This document shows positions 11,741 through 22,003 of a stretch of 64,000 bases of DNA, piece after piece. How positions within the stretch are numbered: the stretch's first letter is position 1; each line of letters opens with the position of its first letter. The position numbers were made by a program, and so were the translations under genes. The notes below the pieces were generated by a model, which did no database searches, was not told where the DNA came from, and worked only from the letters and a program-made list of their open reading frames with translations. Source of the stretch: Mesostigma viride (taxonomy: Eukaryota; Streptophyta; Mesostigmatophyceae; Mesostigmatales; Mesostigmataceae); assembly GCA_009746045.1 (NCBI GenBank), contig RPFO01000114.1:126001-190000 (forward strand). The letters are read 5' to 3'.

Positions 11741-12955
11741 ATTATGTAAATGGACCCGTCTGGTAACTAGTGACTGGGAAGATTACCTATGTTTGGTTGA
11801 GTGAAAACCTACACAACCTCTAGTTGTTTTTCTTCCTTGCCTTCATGTTATTTCCTCGGGCTGTGGGTCGGTTGGTTGTCCCCCGCCCTCCGCAGCCATC
11901 ATGTCAGACGACGCCTGATCAGCCAGCCGCTGTCGCTCCGTCCGTGGCTCCCTCCGTCGCGCCTGTTCAGCCGGCCGAGCCTTAGCGTCATCCAGATTTG
12001 GGCAAGGCGTCGACGGGCAAGTGGGTGTTTGACACTACCGAGGATACGTATGATTCGGCCATGGGTGATTGGACCTCTAGCTGCCCGACCGGCCACGACG
12101 TCTTCCCCTGTCGCCGCTCCTGCCGCCACCGCTTCTTCCGTCGCGCCCGCCTCCGGCCGCCGTCATCCACCAACCGCGCATTGCTCATGTTGGGAAGTCC
12201 TCAGCTTCGGTAACGCGTGTTAGCGAGAGTTGTGAGATCCGGCACGTGCGTCTGTGGCCCGACAACGTGGAGCGTTTCCTGGACTTGTTTTTCACCTCCG
12301 TTGCTCGTGGTGAGCTGTTCTTCTATCGATTCCTCCTACGCGCCCTCCTTCTGCCGTCGGCAGAGCCCTTCGTGCGCTAGTTTCAGTGCGGGTTCCTTGA
12401 CTGGGCCCGTGGACAGGTGGTCCTGACACATCATCAATACTATTGGGCTTTCCTCGGCATGTATCTTGATGGCGTTTGGGAGGATGTGTTCCTCCCTGTA
12501 GACAGGCATGACAACCCTCTTGATGTTGCTCATCACCGGGGGTTTTTTTTGGCCACCCGTGGTACTTTTCAGGCTACTGGAGTGTAGACAGAGGGCTCTA
12601 GGCCCGACCTGAGGGTGTTGTCCCTCCTGTATATAGAGTCGCCCTCTGGGCTTGGCCAGTTGGTTGGCCGTTCTCTGTCCTCAGTGTGAACATTGTTTCC
12701 TACGCGTGTCCTGCCTAGTGCCGTCCCTCCCGGCAAGCCTCCGTGCAAGGCAGTTAGGGGAGCCTCACACCCGGCGTGGTGCTGGTGATCCCTACACCGT
12801 TTGGGGTGGACCCGAGGTTAACATGTTTTTGCTTTGGGCCTTGGATGGTTAGTCGATTGTGTTAGGCTTTTGTTGGGTGCGTTAGGTTATTCCTACCCCT
12901 TTGGTCTCCTCCCTGTACGTAGGGAGAGGGCTCCCTACCTTTGTGGGGGGGGAGG
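11741..12955 (+). other. Element C 3' internal region with polypurine tract
   Basis: No intact ORF. The 11.9-12.4 kb part is GC-rich and opens in several frames without a recognisable domain. A polypurine run of mostly G at 12945-12955 directly precedes the 3' LTR and is the likely plus-strand primer. Confidence 0.5.
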
Positions 12956-13517
12956 TGTTACGTCGCGTAACTTTTGTTGTTGTTACGGACGTAAATTAGG
13001 TCCTTTGTTGCCTCAGCCATTCCGGAACAGTTCGCTCACTTTCCTAGGCTTACGTGTAGTTAGGACCTTTTGGCCGGTCGGTACCGGGCCTTGTGACGTG
13101 GCAATTGTACAGTATGGTGGTTCGGTGCAGTCGCGCCGCGCTGCGTACTTTAGTAGTGGTCCTTTTATCCTGCGTGTGAACCTTGTGGACGTGCGTTGGT
13201 CGTGTAGGCGAGGGTCGATGTCGGCCCGAGCATACACGCCTGTCGGCGATCATTTATGCAGCAGTTGTCCTTCGTGAATGGCACCCGGCGTGTGTTATGA
13301 ATTAACACATATTAGCTAGGGTCATGGCAGTGTAGTATTGTTTCCTTCGTAGTACCCTGGTTTTATTCGGTGTATGGCGTATTATAATAGAATGCATTGA
13401 GAACAGAGTCGACGTCCCAGGTCTTTCCACAACATAGCTCCTCATCACTAGGTACCCTCACTAGTTTAGGTAAGGTTAGGCGCGGGGTTTGGGATCGAGT
13501 AGAGCCTGGGCGTAACA
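12956..13517 (+). repeat. Element C 3' LTR
   Basis: 562 bp, same ends as 5694-6255, one base difference at 13202. The last two bases (CA) plus the following cat also served as the 5-bp target (cacat) of copia 1. Confidence 0.95.
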
Positions 13518-13520
13518 CAT

Positions 13521-13993
13521 AGTTAGAATGCGGTGGGATATATTGCTTGAGAACACTGAAAGCTTGGAGCAATGAATTGCTTGGTTCATTAGAAAATAGG
13601 TTTACCCTTTATCAACGTTCCTCTCACCGGCTGCGCCGCCAGTGACCGTTGGGTGCAGACCGTTGGCCCGAGGCCGCACGATGACAGGTAGCTGCCTAGT
13701 CACTGCATCGTGCGATCACAAATCAATGCACGCTGCAGTACGGTCCCTATCTAGGATACTCTAGTACCGTCCAATGACAGGACACTACGTATACTGGGTA
13801 CTGACATCTGTCACGTACCTCAGTACCCAAAGTACCTATCTAGGGAAACGTATGCGACTCGACTAGCATCCCTATCTGCATAGCCCACGTGGTATTTATA
13901 TTCACATACCAACGTGGGTTTACAAGGCTTATTCATACGTTGTATTCACAATGCCTTTGAGACTTAGTCTACAGCAAAGCATGGAGACTAACT
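13521..13993 (-). repeat. Copia 1 3' LTR
   Basis: 473 bp between AGTTAG and CTAACT, a 6-bp inverted terminal repeat. It matches 20704-21175 apart from a one-base indel in an A run near 13560. Confidence 0.93.
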
Positions 13994-14367
13994 CCAGTAT
14001 TGTTTTATTATTTATTTCTTAATGCAGGTCTGCACCCCCAACATTATTGTTATTGTTTTTAAGTTGATTAGGGGTACAAAAGAGACATGGCTGGTTGAGC
14101 CAGGTTGGTTACAGCTGGCTGTTCTGGCCAGGTGTTATATTGCACATTAAATAAGGTGTACACAGCTGGCTGGTTTGGCCAGGTACTGAAGCACACATTA
14201 AGTAAATGGATACAAAGCTTGTGTCCTCAAGCTGCAAATGGATACAAATCTGACCTAGCCAGCACTCACACCCCACAACGAATGTGTTGAATTTTATGGC
14301 GCCCAGCAGCTATCGCTGTGGTAAGGGGGTGTGGTGGTTGTGTACTGTGCTATGGCCAGTCATTTAT

Positions 14368-17300
14368 TCAAACACTGACTCTGATATCATAGGGGTTCAT
14401 GTTCTGAAAGAGGAGCTGGTACTGTTGGCCAGCAGCATCCCGCAGCTTCGTGAGAGCGTCTGCTGGGTTGTCCTCATCATCCACATGAGTCCAGCTGGAA
14501 AAATAGGTGGCCTCCTGTTTGAGGATCACCCAATCCAAGTCAGTGTGGACAGCAGCAGAGACAGATTTCTTGGTTAGAAAGCTGATCACAGATTGGCTGT
14601 CAGTATAGAGATGTGAGATGACATTGCATGTGCTGCCTGCCTGGGTTTGTAGCCAGGTGAGCATGTGCTGCAGGGAACGAGCATGCAATGCAGCAGACAC
14701 CACAGCACGACATTCAGCTGAGTTGCTGCTGCCAGGTTTTCTGCGGTGTAGCCTGCTGTACCAGGAAGTGAGGGACATGTAATCTGACCTGTTGGTGAGA
14801 AAAAACAGCCCTGATTCCCGTGCCCCCATCTGATTGATTGTTCTGCTCTCCATGGAGCTGTCCATGACACATTGGATGTGGATGTCTTCCATCAGATTCA
14901 GGCCATGGAGGATGAGGGGGGGACAGTCATTGACCAACTTCCTGATGTGACTGCATTTGATCTTGACTAGAACATCATGGGTGACCCTGCTGATGACAGC
15001 TAAGGGAGCCCCACAGATGGCTGACCACCACCCCAGTTTGCCCTGAACAGTGGCACACATATGTAAGGGGAGGTAGTTGTCCTGCAGCAGATCTAGACAA
15101 TCTTGGATATATTCTGCAGGAGGGGAGAGAGAGCAGACCCACTGATCTGGCTGCCTATGCAGCTGCAACATGATGCCACAGAACTGGATGGGGGTTGTGC
15201 TCAATTCCACCTGTTTGCCAATCTCATATGATTCCTGGACCTGCTGAATAAAGGTTTCCACCTCAGCTCTAGGCCCACAAATGAGTTGGTCATCTCCATG
15301 CCACACAAAGAACAGCAGTCCAGAGGGGGTGGGTACAACAAAAAAGCATGGGTCCAGGTCATCATACGTGGCCTTGAGCTTTTTGAATACTTCCTCTGCT
15401 GAGTCTCTGAAAATTTTTGGGGCACTGACAAGCCCTTCCACCCCAATGTTGATGATAAGGTGGGGCTCATCAATATAAGGTTTCCACACAGCTGGGGTGT
15501 CTACCACGTACACCTTCCCTTTCCACACAGATTCAGCCTTTTCTGGGTCCCCCCTGAGGAAGGCCCTTTTAATATCAGTGGCTTTGCAGACATAGTCTTG
15601 GCCTGCATTGAGGTTGTGGAGGAAGAGGGAGAGCATGATCCTGAGTGAGGTTTGTTGCAGCCCAGGTGTGTATGTTTCCCCTTTTGGCAGTGTGGAGGTC
15701 CCCTTTAATTCTGTGACACATGGTCTGGCATGGAAGATTGGGGAGCCCACTTTTTGTGGTTTTTGTTTGAGAACAAATTTTAATCTGAGCTTTTTGGCTC
15801 CCTCTGGCACGTCCCATGAAGGGGTGACAGGCGGTTTGTATTGAGGGTTTTTGGGGTTGGGCAGGACCCATTCCTGCCTGGCTTGGTGGACAATGGCCAT
15901 CAGCCACTTGGTAAACCCTTTTTGTGTTTTGCATTCTTGTATGACGTGGGAGATTTGGTGGGGTGAGTGCATGGCTATGTCCCACTTACCCAGCCCAAAG
16001 GCTGAGGGATGGAGGAACTGGCTGTGCACTAACTTGTCCAGATCAGGGATCTCCCCTGGTGCATACTGAGTGTTGACTGCCTTGATGACAGCATCCATAC
16101 CAGGGACAATACTGGAGAGAGGGATTTTAAAGTGGTCCAGAGGAACTGCACCCACCCCTGTGACACTGAGCTCATTAGCTGAGATAAGCACCCCAGGATA
16201 GGATACAAAAGGTTCCCCCAACAAGGTGTTACCAGAGTACCCCTCCACCACCTGGAAGGGTGTCTGAATACCAAGTATAGGGAGCATCACTTGTCCCACT
16301 ACATCCAGTGAGCTTTGGCCTGAGAAATCCTGCACCCGTGCCCAAAATGAAGGTGCAATCTCAAGACCAGGGATGGCTTGTGCACTGATCACACTGACCT
16401 GTGCCTGAGTGTCTATTGCCAGGGTCCAGGGGTCCTGACTAGTGCACACAGCTGAGACTTTTGCCAACCCTGCGGCCACAGCAGCTTGTTGCTTATGTGA
16501 CCTGTGTAATGCTTGCAAGGCGACTGCCAATCTTGACCTCAGAGCGGGAGGGTTGGCAGACAATTTGGTGCCTTGGGGCTGAGCTAATGCTTCCAACCCA
16601 GCTACCTCGTGCCTGGTTAAGCAATCCCCAGGTTGTGAAGTGGGCCTGGCTTCACTGAGGGTGGAAGGGTTCACAGAGGGTGCTGTGGTGCTGTCAACAG
16701 CAGTAATTGGTGGCTCAGAGCTACTGCTGGGCATGCTGGAGTTGCCAGATAGAAGTAGTGAGTCCATGCTTAAAGACTCTTCCCCAGGCACGTCTGCCAT
16801 GGGAGAATAATACTTCTTAATTCTATGACAGCTCACCCTGTGACGCTTCCCATTGATATTGTGCTTGACCTCCACGGTCTTGCTGTTTTTGGTAAATCCA
16901 CGGATGGTAACTGGACCTAGCCAAGTTCCAACCTTACCAAAGCTGTTTTCCTTGTAATAGAGAACTTGATCACCTTTTTGGAATACTGGCCTGGAATGGG
17001 TTTTATCTTTTTCTGCCAGTTTTGCTGAGGTTTGTGCACGTGCAGTGTTGTACAGTGCTATCACCTCTGGGGGATATACACCTGCCTGCAGGCCTGCTGG
17101 GATTACTTCACCCCACGTGGCATGCAAGACAGGTCTCATGTTTAGGGTTGTGCACATTTCATGACACCAGAGTGCCCTGTCACAATAGACCCCTGAAGTA
17201 GCATCCTTGGAAGGATTTTTGGCTAGTAGGGTTTTGACAGATCTGATGGTTCTTTCAATGACCCCCTGACCCTCATGATCTTCCAGCCCAGCAATCTCTA

Positions 17301-18081
17301 TTGCTTCACACCCTTCCAGGTCAGTCAGACAAGAAAATTGTTGATCAAGCAAAATTCTGTCAACTGGGTAGAATCTGGGTAAAGCAATCATGAGTGCAAC
17401 ACGTAGCTGCCCTGCAGACATGCCAGGTAGGGGTTCCATTACTGTGAACCTGGACCATGAGTCTTTTAGGATCAGGTAGGGTTGGACATCTTTGTTGATG
17501 TGCATCACATCCCCCACTATCATGCCCCTATTGGTGGAAGGAGTTGCAGTATGCCATTTTTGAGGTTTGGGGCTATTGAACTGACATTCTTGACAGTGTT
17601 GTCTAGCCAGTTTTACTGCATTCCTGAGTTGTTTTCCCATGCTACTACCCCCCAGCCGTCTGGCCAGTTCCTCAGCCACTGTTTCATGACCCATGGCTAG
17701 GTGCAGCTGATGAGCAAGCTCCTTGATATCTATGGAGTTGTCAACAGTAGGGGTTAGTGCTTTTATGTAAGGTTCCAGAACAGGGTGTTGGGAGGACAGT
17801 AAGGTTGCTGCCTCAAAATCAATTATGCCCTGGTTGCCATCCCCAATGGTAATGAGATCATCATCCTCAGAGTACATAAGGTGAGTGAACTCACATTGAT
17901 TTGGGTAGCGAGGCCTGTTGCAACGGCTGCCTGGAGGCCCCAGGGGATGACGTGCGTGCCAGCAGCCCGGGCAGAGATCCACCCCGTTGGCCAGGGAGTC
18001 GTTGTTGGGGCAGTTGTGCCGTGCGTGCCCTCGTTGGAAGCACCTCAGGCACCTTATGGACCCCCCAGGGTTGCCAGGCTG

Positions 18082-18112
<31 letters not shown>

Positions 18113-18255
18113 CCCTGCTGGGACCGGTTCTGGCCCTGCTGGGACCTGTTGTTGTTGTTGTTTTGGCCCTGTTGGGACCTGTTGTTATTGTTGCCCTGCT
18201 GGGACCTGTTGTTGTTGTTGTTGTTGTTGTTGTTGGGGTTGCCATGCAGGGGCAC
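14368..18255 (-). CDS. Copia 1 pol: zinc knuckle, integrase, protease-like, RT, RNase H
   Basis: One open frame of 1295 codons, entered from gag by a likely -1 shift. Order by residue: Asn/Gln-rich tract 6-60; CCHC knuckle 69-82; integrase zinc module H182..H190..C221-C224; DDE candidates D249, D304, E334 with only 29 residues between the last two instead of about 35; SH3-like tail 440-485; protease-like LAIDTQAQVSVIS at 612-624 and NTLLG at 676-680; RT with D894 (ATDIKRAFLRGD) and HGDD at 986-989; RNase H D1132, E1181, D1219. No protease is visible before integrase. The HGDD and DTQ forms are also in copia 2, so they are family traits. Catalytic competence is uncertain. Confidence 0.9.
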
Positions 18256-19457
18256 ACGGTGCCACGTGTTGCCACGCCCCTGAGAGCCACTGCCCCCTTG
18301 GTGGGAGGACTTGTGGGTCTTGGGTGCCCCCCCTGGCTGGCCTGCCCCTTGCGTTTGTGGCCTTGGACACCCTGGACCTTGGGGTCCTGGGCCTGGTTGT
18401 TGCCAGTACCCAGGGGGTCCACTGCCTCCTCGATATAGAGCATGGCAGCTCTGAAGTTGTCCCAGAGGGACTTGAGGCCTGTAAGCAGGGTAGCCAGGAC
18501 AGAAGGTTGCAAATTAGCTTTTGTTAGCCAGGTGTGGATGAGATACCTTGGTTGGAGCTTGAGAAGCTCAAGGTCTTTCTCAATCATTACCCTGTATGTT
18601 TTTGCATCCCCAGAGAGGTTATTCTTGTTCACCTTATATGCAGCAAGCCAGTTGAAACGTTCTACTGCTTCCATGTGGTTATTGGTAAGCACTAGCTGTT
18701 TCAGATCAGTGATAAAGGTAGGCCACTGTTCAATGGCTGCTTCAGGTGTCAGGGTACGTTCCTGATAGGTTTGAATCAATGCTCTGATTGCAGGAGATGA
18801 TTGATGGAATGTGGAGGAGGCCCTGAGAGCCTTAAACTGATGTCTAAGGTTAAGACCTTCCATCCCATACTCCAAAGCAAAAACAAATTGCTTAGCTTGT
18901 TCAACAGTGTGACCCTCAGGCAAGCCAGCAATATTGATTTTGGATTCCTTTTTATGAGGGTTAAACACACCTGTGAGAGGGGGGTTGGCCCTCAAGAAGC
19001 TGTCGGTTGCTTGTTGCAGGCGGGTGGGGTCCAGGTTGATGGTCCCCCGCTCATACCGCGACATCAGGGCGCGCAGGCCCTCGACAGTTTGCAGCTGGTT
19101 AGCTGTTAACTGCTGATCTTGCAACGAGGCCAGCTGGGCCTGGAGAATGGCGAGCTGTTCCAGGACATCCCCGCTCCTTGGGGGGGCCTCAGCAGGCCTG
19201 TTGGGTGCCTGTGGCACCTCTGCACCTCCCCCCAGGGCCTCCTGGGGTCCTGGCCACCCCCCCTGGTTTGGGAGGGGGCCCCAACCCACAGGGCGAACCT
19301 GGGGTGGTGGGGGAGGGGGAGGGGGGGTCATGGTGGCCCTGGGGGAGCCCGGGGGTGTCCGGGTAACCCCACTGGGTCCAGCCCCATCGGTGGAGGGGCG
19401 GGCAGGGGTGTCTGCCTCTGCTCTCCTCCTGGCCTCCTCCCGCATGAGACGCTTCAT
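18054..19457 (-). CDS. Copia 1 gag, main capsid part
   Basis: Structural protein frame: Pro-rich N-terminal section, a leucine-rich coiled segment (LEQLAILQAQLASLQDQQLTANQL), then a capsid-like helical region (EQAKQFVFALEYGMEGLNLRHQFKALR, AIEQWPTFITDLKQLVLTNN). It ends in a Thr-rich stretch that is the same (AAC)n DNA read as Asn in the pol frame. It is separated from the N-terminal gag frame (19540-20685) by small frameshifts, so gag here is broken or mis-sequenced. It ends with TAA two codons after G GGG GGT. Confidence 0.75.
18060..18066 (-). promoter_or_regulatory. Possible -1 frameshift heptamer, copia 1 gag-pol
   Basis: G GGG GGT sits in the gag phase two codons before the gag TAA at 18054-18056, and pol is in the -1 frame. 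An all-G slippery run is less typical than A AAA AAC, so this is an inference. The homologous position in copia 2 is changed. Confidence 0.4.
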
Positions 19458-19539
19458 CTCCTTGCGTACCTCATGCTCCCGGAGGGCTGCCTGAAAGCAG
19501 CCTCATCCTCGGGTATGTCAGGGAGTGGTTCTCCCATGA

Positions 19540-20685
19540 TCATAGCAGGCCGGACTGGACAGTCCGCCTCTTTGCCCTTCCTCGCGCCCAGGGCCAGCAG
19601 TCCCTCCTTGTACTGCAGGGGTTGGGGGGAGAGGGTTTCTTGCTGGTGGTTTCCAGCGGGGGGGCTTCTTCAGCTACCACCCCATGTTTGGCCAAGATGG
19701 CCTCCGTGACCCTGGCTTGGGTGATGGAGGACATGGTTTTAAAGTGTGCTGACCGAGCAAGCTCGGCCAGGTCTTGACTGTCCGCATAGTCCATGGGATA
19801 GTCAGCATTTTTTAAGAGGTCACGTAACCGCTGGGTGGCCTCGCGGTACGCGTCCGCCATCGCCTGGTGGGTAGCCAGGCGACGGGCGGCTTCCTCTTCA
19901 TATTCTTGCCGCTTAGCGGCGAGCCGAAAAGCCGCCTCTCGGCGGACCTCTCGGTCCCGCTGCCGCGCTCGGCGTTCTTCATTTGCCACCAGCGCGGCCT
20001 GCTCGACCGCCAGGAGCGCTGGGGTAAGATTGATCTCAGTCTCCCCATCGGGGAGACTGGCAGTGTCGGATACCTCATCGTCGGACATTGGTTGTCCGGC
20101 GATGGGTTCCACAGGTTTTCGCACCACCCGTGCGAGTTTAATACTCTCCATGTCCTTCTTCTTGCGAAGAAGGGACGCAGAGGGTCGCCCAAACGTTAGC
20201 TCAATGTGGTTATGTCCCTGGGCGAAAGGGACATTAAGGTTTGATGTGGCGGGACGAAAGGTAATCGTCCCGTCCGGTGCCACCGAGGCCGTCTGACGGG
20301 GCATACGCTCCCGAAGAGATGGCAACGTGGGGCCGGACTGTGGAGCCTCAGTGGGGTTTACCACCGAGGTCTCCGCAGCCATGGCCGCGCCAGCCGTGGT
20401 TGCGGCTGGGGCGGCCGCCGGAGTCGAGGGTAAGCCGGTCTCCCCGGGGGGAGCCGTCTCGGCCTCCGGCCTCGCAGGGGAGGGGGGTAGGTCGGTCGGC
20501 TTTGCAGCCGCCGTCCCCTCGTCCTGGCAACCATTGTGAGTCTTTTTGTTCTTTTTCTTTTTCTTGGAAATGGCCGCATCGCCAGCCGGCTTCTTGTTGT
20601 TGTCTCTGGGCATCCGCCGATCCTGCCCATCATCATCCTCGTTGTAGGTAAGCTTCTTAGCGACATTCTTGTTCGTGATAGCCAT
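19540..20685 (-). CDS. Copia 1 gag, N-terminal frame
   Basis: Starts with ATG 18 bases after the LTR. The N-terminus is acidic (NEDDDGQDRRMPRD), followed by a Lys-rich stretch that could bind RNA or act as a nuclear signal, an Ala/Pro-rich region and a charged coiled coil (ERRARQRDREVRREAAFRLAAKRQEYEEEAARR). The C-terminal 30 residues are out of frame: the natural continuation lies in other frames up to the capsid frame at 19457. Copia 2 retains a shortened relative at 38728-39291. Confidence 0.65.
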   Translation of the reverse strand: MAITNKNVAKKLTYNEDDDGQDRRMPRDNNKKPAGDAAISKKKKKNKKTHNGCQDEGTAAAKPTDLPPSPARPEAETAPPGETGLPSTPAAAPAATTAGAAMAAETSVVNPTEAPQSGPTLPSLRERMPRQTASVAPDGTITFRPATSNLNVPFAQGHNHIELTFGRPSASLLRKKKDMESIKLARVVRKPVEPIAGQPMSDDEVSDTASLPDGETEINLTPALLAVEQAALVANEERRARQRDREVRREAAFRLAAKRQEYEEEAARRLATHQAMADAYREATQRLRDLLKNADYPMDYADSQDLAELARSAHFKTMSSITQARVTEAILAKHGVVAEEAPPLETTSKKPSPPNPCSTRRDCWPWARGRAKRRTVQSGLL

Positions 20686-20703
20686 GGTAGCAAATAAAAT
20701 TCA

Positions 20704-21175
20704 AGTTAGAATGCGGTGGGATATATTGCTTGAGAACACTGAAGCTTGGAGCAATGAATTGCTTGGTTCATTAGAAAATAGGTTTACCCTTTATCAACGT
20801 TCCTCTCACCGGCTGCGCCGCCAGTGACCGTTGGGTGCAGACCGTTGGCCCGAGGCCGCACGATGACAGGTAGCTGCCTAGTCACTGCATCGTGCGATCA
20901 CAAATCAATGCACGCTGCAGTACGGTCCCTATCTAGGATACTCTAGTACCGTCCAATGACAGGACACTACGTATACTGGGTACTGACATCTGTCACGTAC
21001 CTCAGTACCCAAAGTACCTATCTAGGGAAACGTATGCGACTCGACTAGCATCCCTATCTGCATAGCCCACGTGGTATTTATATTCACATACCAACGTGGG
21101 TTTACAAGGCTTATTCATACGTTGTATTCACAATGCCTTTGAGACTTAGTCTACAGCAAAGCATGGAGACTAACT
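20704..21175 (-). repeat. Copia 1 5' LTR with TATA box
   Basis: 472 bp. On the minus strand a TATAAATA (21075-21082) is a good core-promoter candidate for the element transcript. The neighbouring internal sequence reads TGAATTTTATTTG, without the usual TGG of a tRNA-3'-end primer site. Confidence 0.9.
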
Positions 21176-21177
21176 CA

Positions 21178-21781
21178 CATCTGTCCCTTCATCAACAAAA
21201 GGAGCGTCAACCGCATATACCCCTCGTATACCCAGTGTTGGAGACGGTTGATCCACGAAAACAGACTCTCCATCGCCCGCCTGCCCTTGCGACTCAAGTT
21301 GCTGCACACGCGCAATAGTCCTACCCACACTCTTCTCCAGCGCTTCCGCCACACTTCTAGCTCTCGCAGCTTCCTCACGTTCATGTTGTAATCGAATTTT
21401 CTCCGCTGTCAGCTCGTCAGCCGCTAGCCGAGTGCCGTCTCGCCCCGGCACCGTGTTGTAGCCAAAACGAATAGCCGAACCGTATTCGGGTGCTGGCGAA
21501 CGCGTGTCCTCCACGTTGGAGAACCGTGGTCCACCTCTACCAGTGCCACGCAAGGAGGGCTCGCCTGGTTGCACACCGAGGGGCAAGATGGAGAACTTTG
21601 GGCCGACCGACAGCGAATATCTGCGGGAAGCAGACATTAAGGTGGTATCTCCAAATAGTTGACGTCTGGGAGTAGATGACGAAACCCTTTCATCACCGGT
21701 CGTCCGTTGAGCTGCTAAAGATGTGGTTGCATCTTCAACTCTCTTACTTGATAACGGTGGTTGTGTCTCCGGGTTACTCAT
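21178..21781 (-). CDS. Gypsy A gag, N-terminal third
   Basis: Begins with ATG at 21781 (MSNPETQPPLSS). It contains a Ser/Thr-rich head and a coiled coil (DELTAEKIRLQHEREEAARARSVAEALEKSV, TIARVQQLESQ). It stops being contiguous at 21178, where the catct duplication marks the insertion point. The frame continues at 5688 without loss. Gypsy B has the same segment without its first ~90 residues. Confidence 0.88.
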
Positions 21782-22003
21782 CACTCCATGGGTCGCGCAT
21801 GCCGGACTGGGGAAACGTTAGAGACTTGTAAGCTCAAATCAGCTCTCAGAGCAAGACTGTCACATAAGGATGAGTCACACTCTAAAAACTGTCCGAACAC
21901 ACAGCATAACGTACCCTCTCTGGGTCGGGCATGAATTCCATTGTTAACCGTGAACTAATACTATCAAGACAACCAACACCGAGGTAGAAACCTCCGATAC
22001 CAA
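21782..22003 (-). other. Gypsy A 5' leader and primer binding site
   Basis: Untranslated leader between the 5' LTR and gag. Directly next to the LTR the minus strand reads TTGGTATCGGAGG, one mismatch from the plant initiator-Met tRNA primer site TGGTATCAGAG. The gypsy B copy lacks most of this leader. Confidence 0.75.

Larger units (their letters stand above)
5694..13517 (+). mobile_element. Ty3/gypsy LTR retrotransposon C, coding-dead, with nearly identical LTRs
   Basis: Plus-strand element with 562-bp LTRs that begin TGTTACG and end CGTAACA. Remnants of gag, protease, RT, RNase H and integrase lie in the Ty3 order. Target duplication is catct: left copy 5689-5693, right copy cat at 13518-13520 continued as ct at 21181-21182 after the later copia 1 insertion. 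The two LTRs differ at one base by my reading (5940 C, 13202 G). The internal frames are full of stops and the RT catalytic core is missing, so it was probably mobilised in trans. Confidence 0.92.
13521..21175 (-). mobile_element. Ty1/copia-like LTR retrotransposon, copia 1
   Basis: Minus-strand element, 7655 bp, flanked by the 5-bp duplication cacat (13516-13520 and 21176-21180). LTRs of 473 and 472 bp begin AGTTAG and end CTAACT. Integrase precedes RT, which is the copia order, but the only protease-like domain is after integrase. It inserted at the right edge of element C, so it is younger than C, which is younger than gypsy A. I see no TGG-type primer site and no polypurine tract next to the LTRs. 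Confidence 0.93.

Noticed and set aside
17881-18527. Plus-strand Cys/Val/Leu-rich ORFs opposite copia gag-pol
   Set aside because: Antisense reading of the (AAC)n tract; the minus strand carries the recognisable Gag and Pol.
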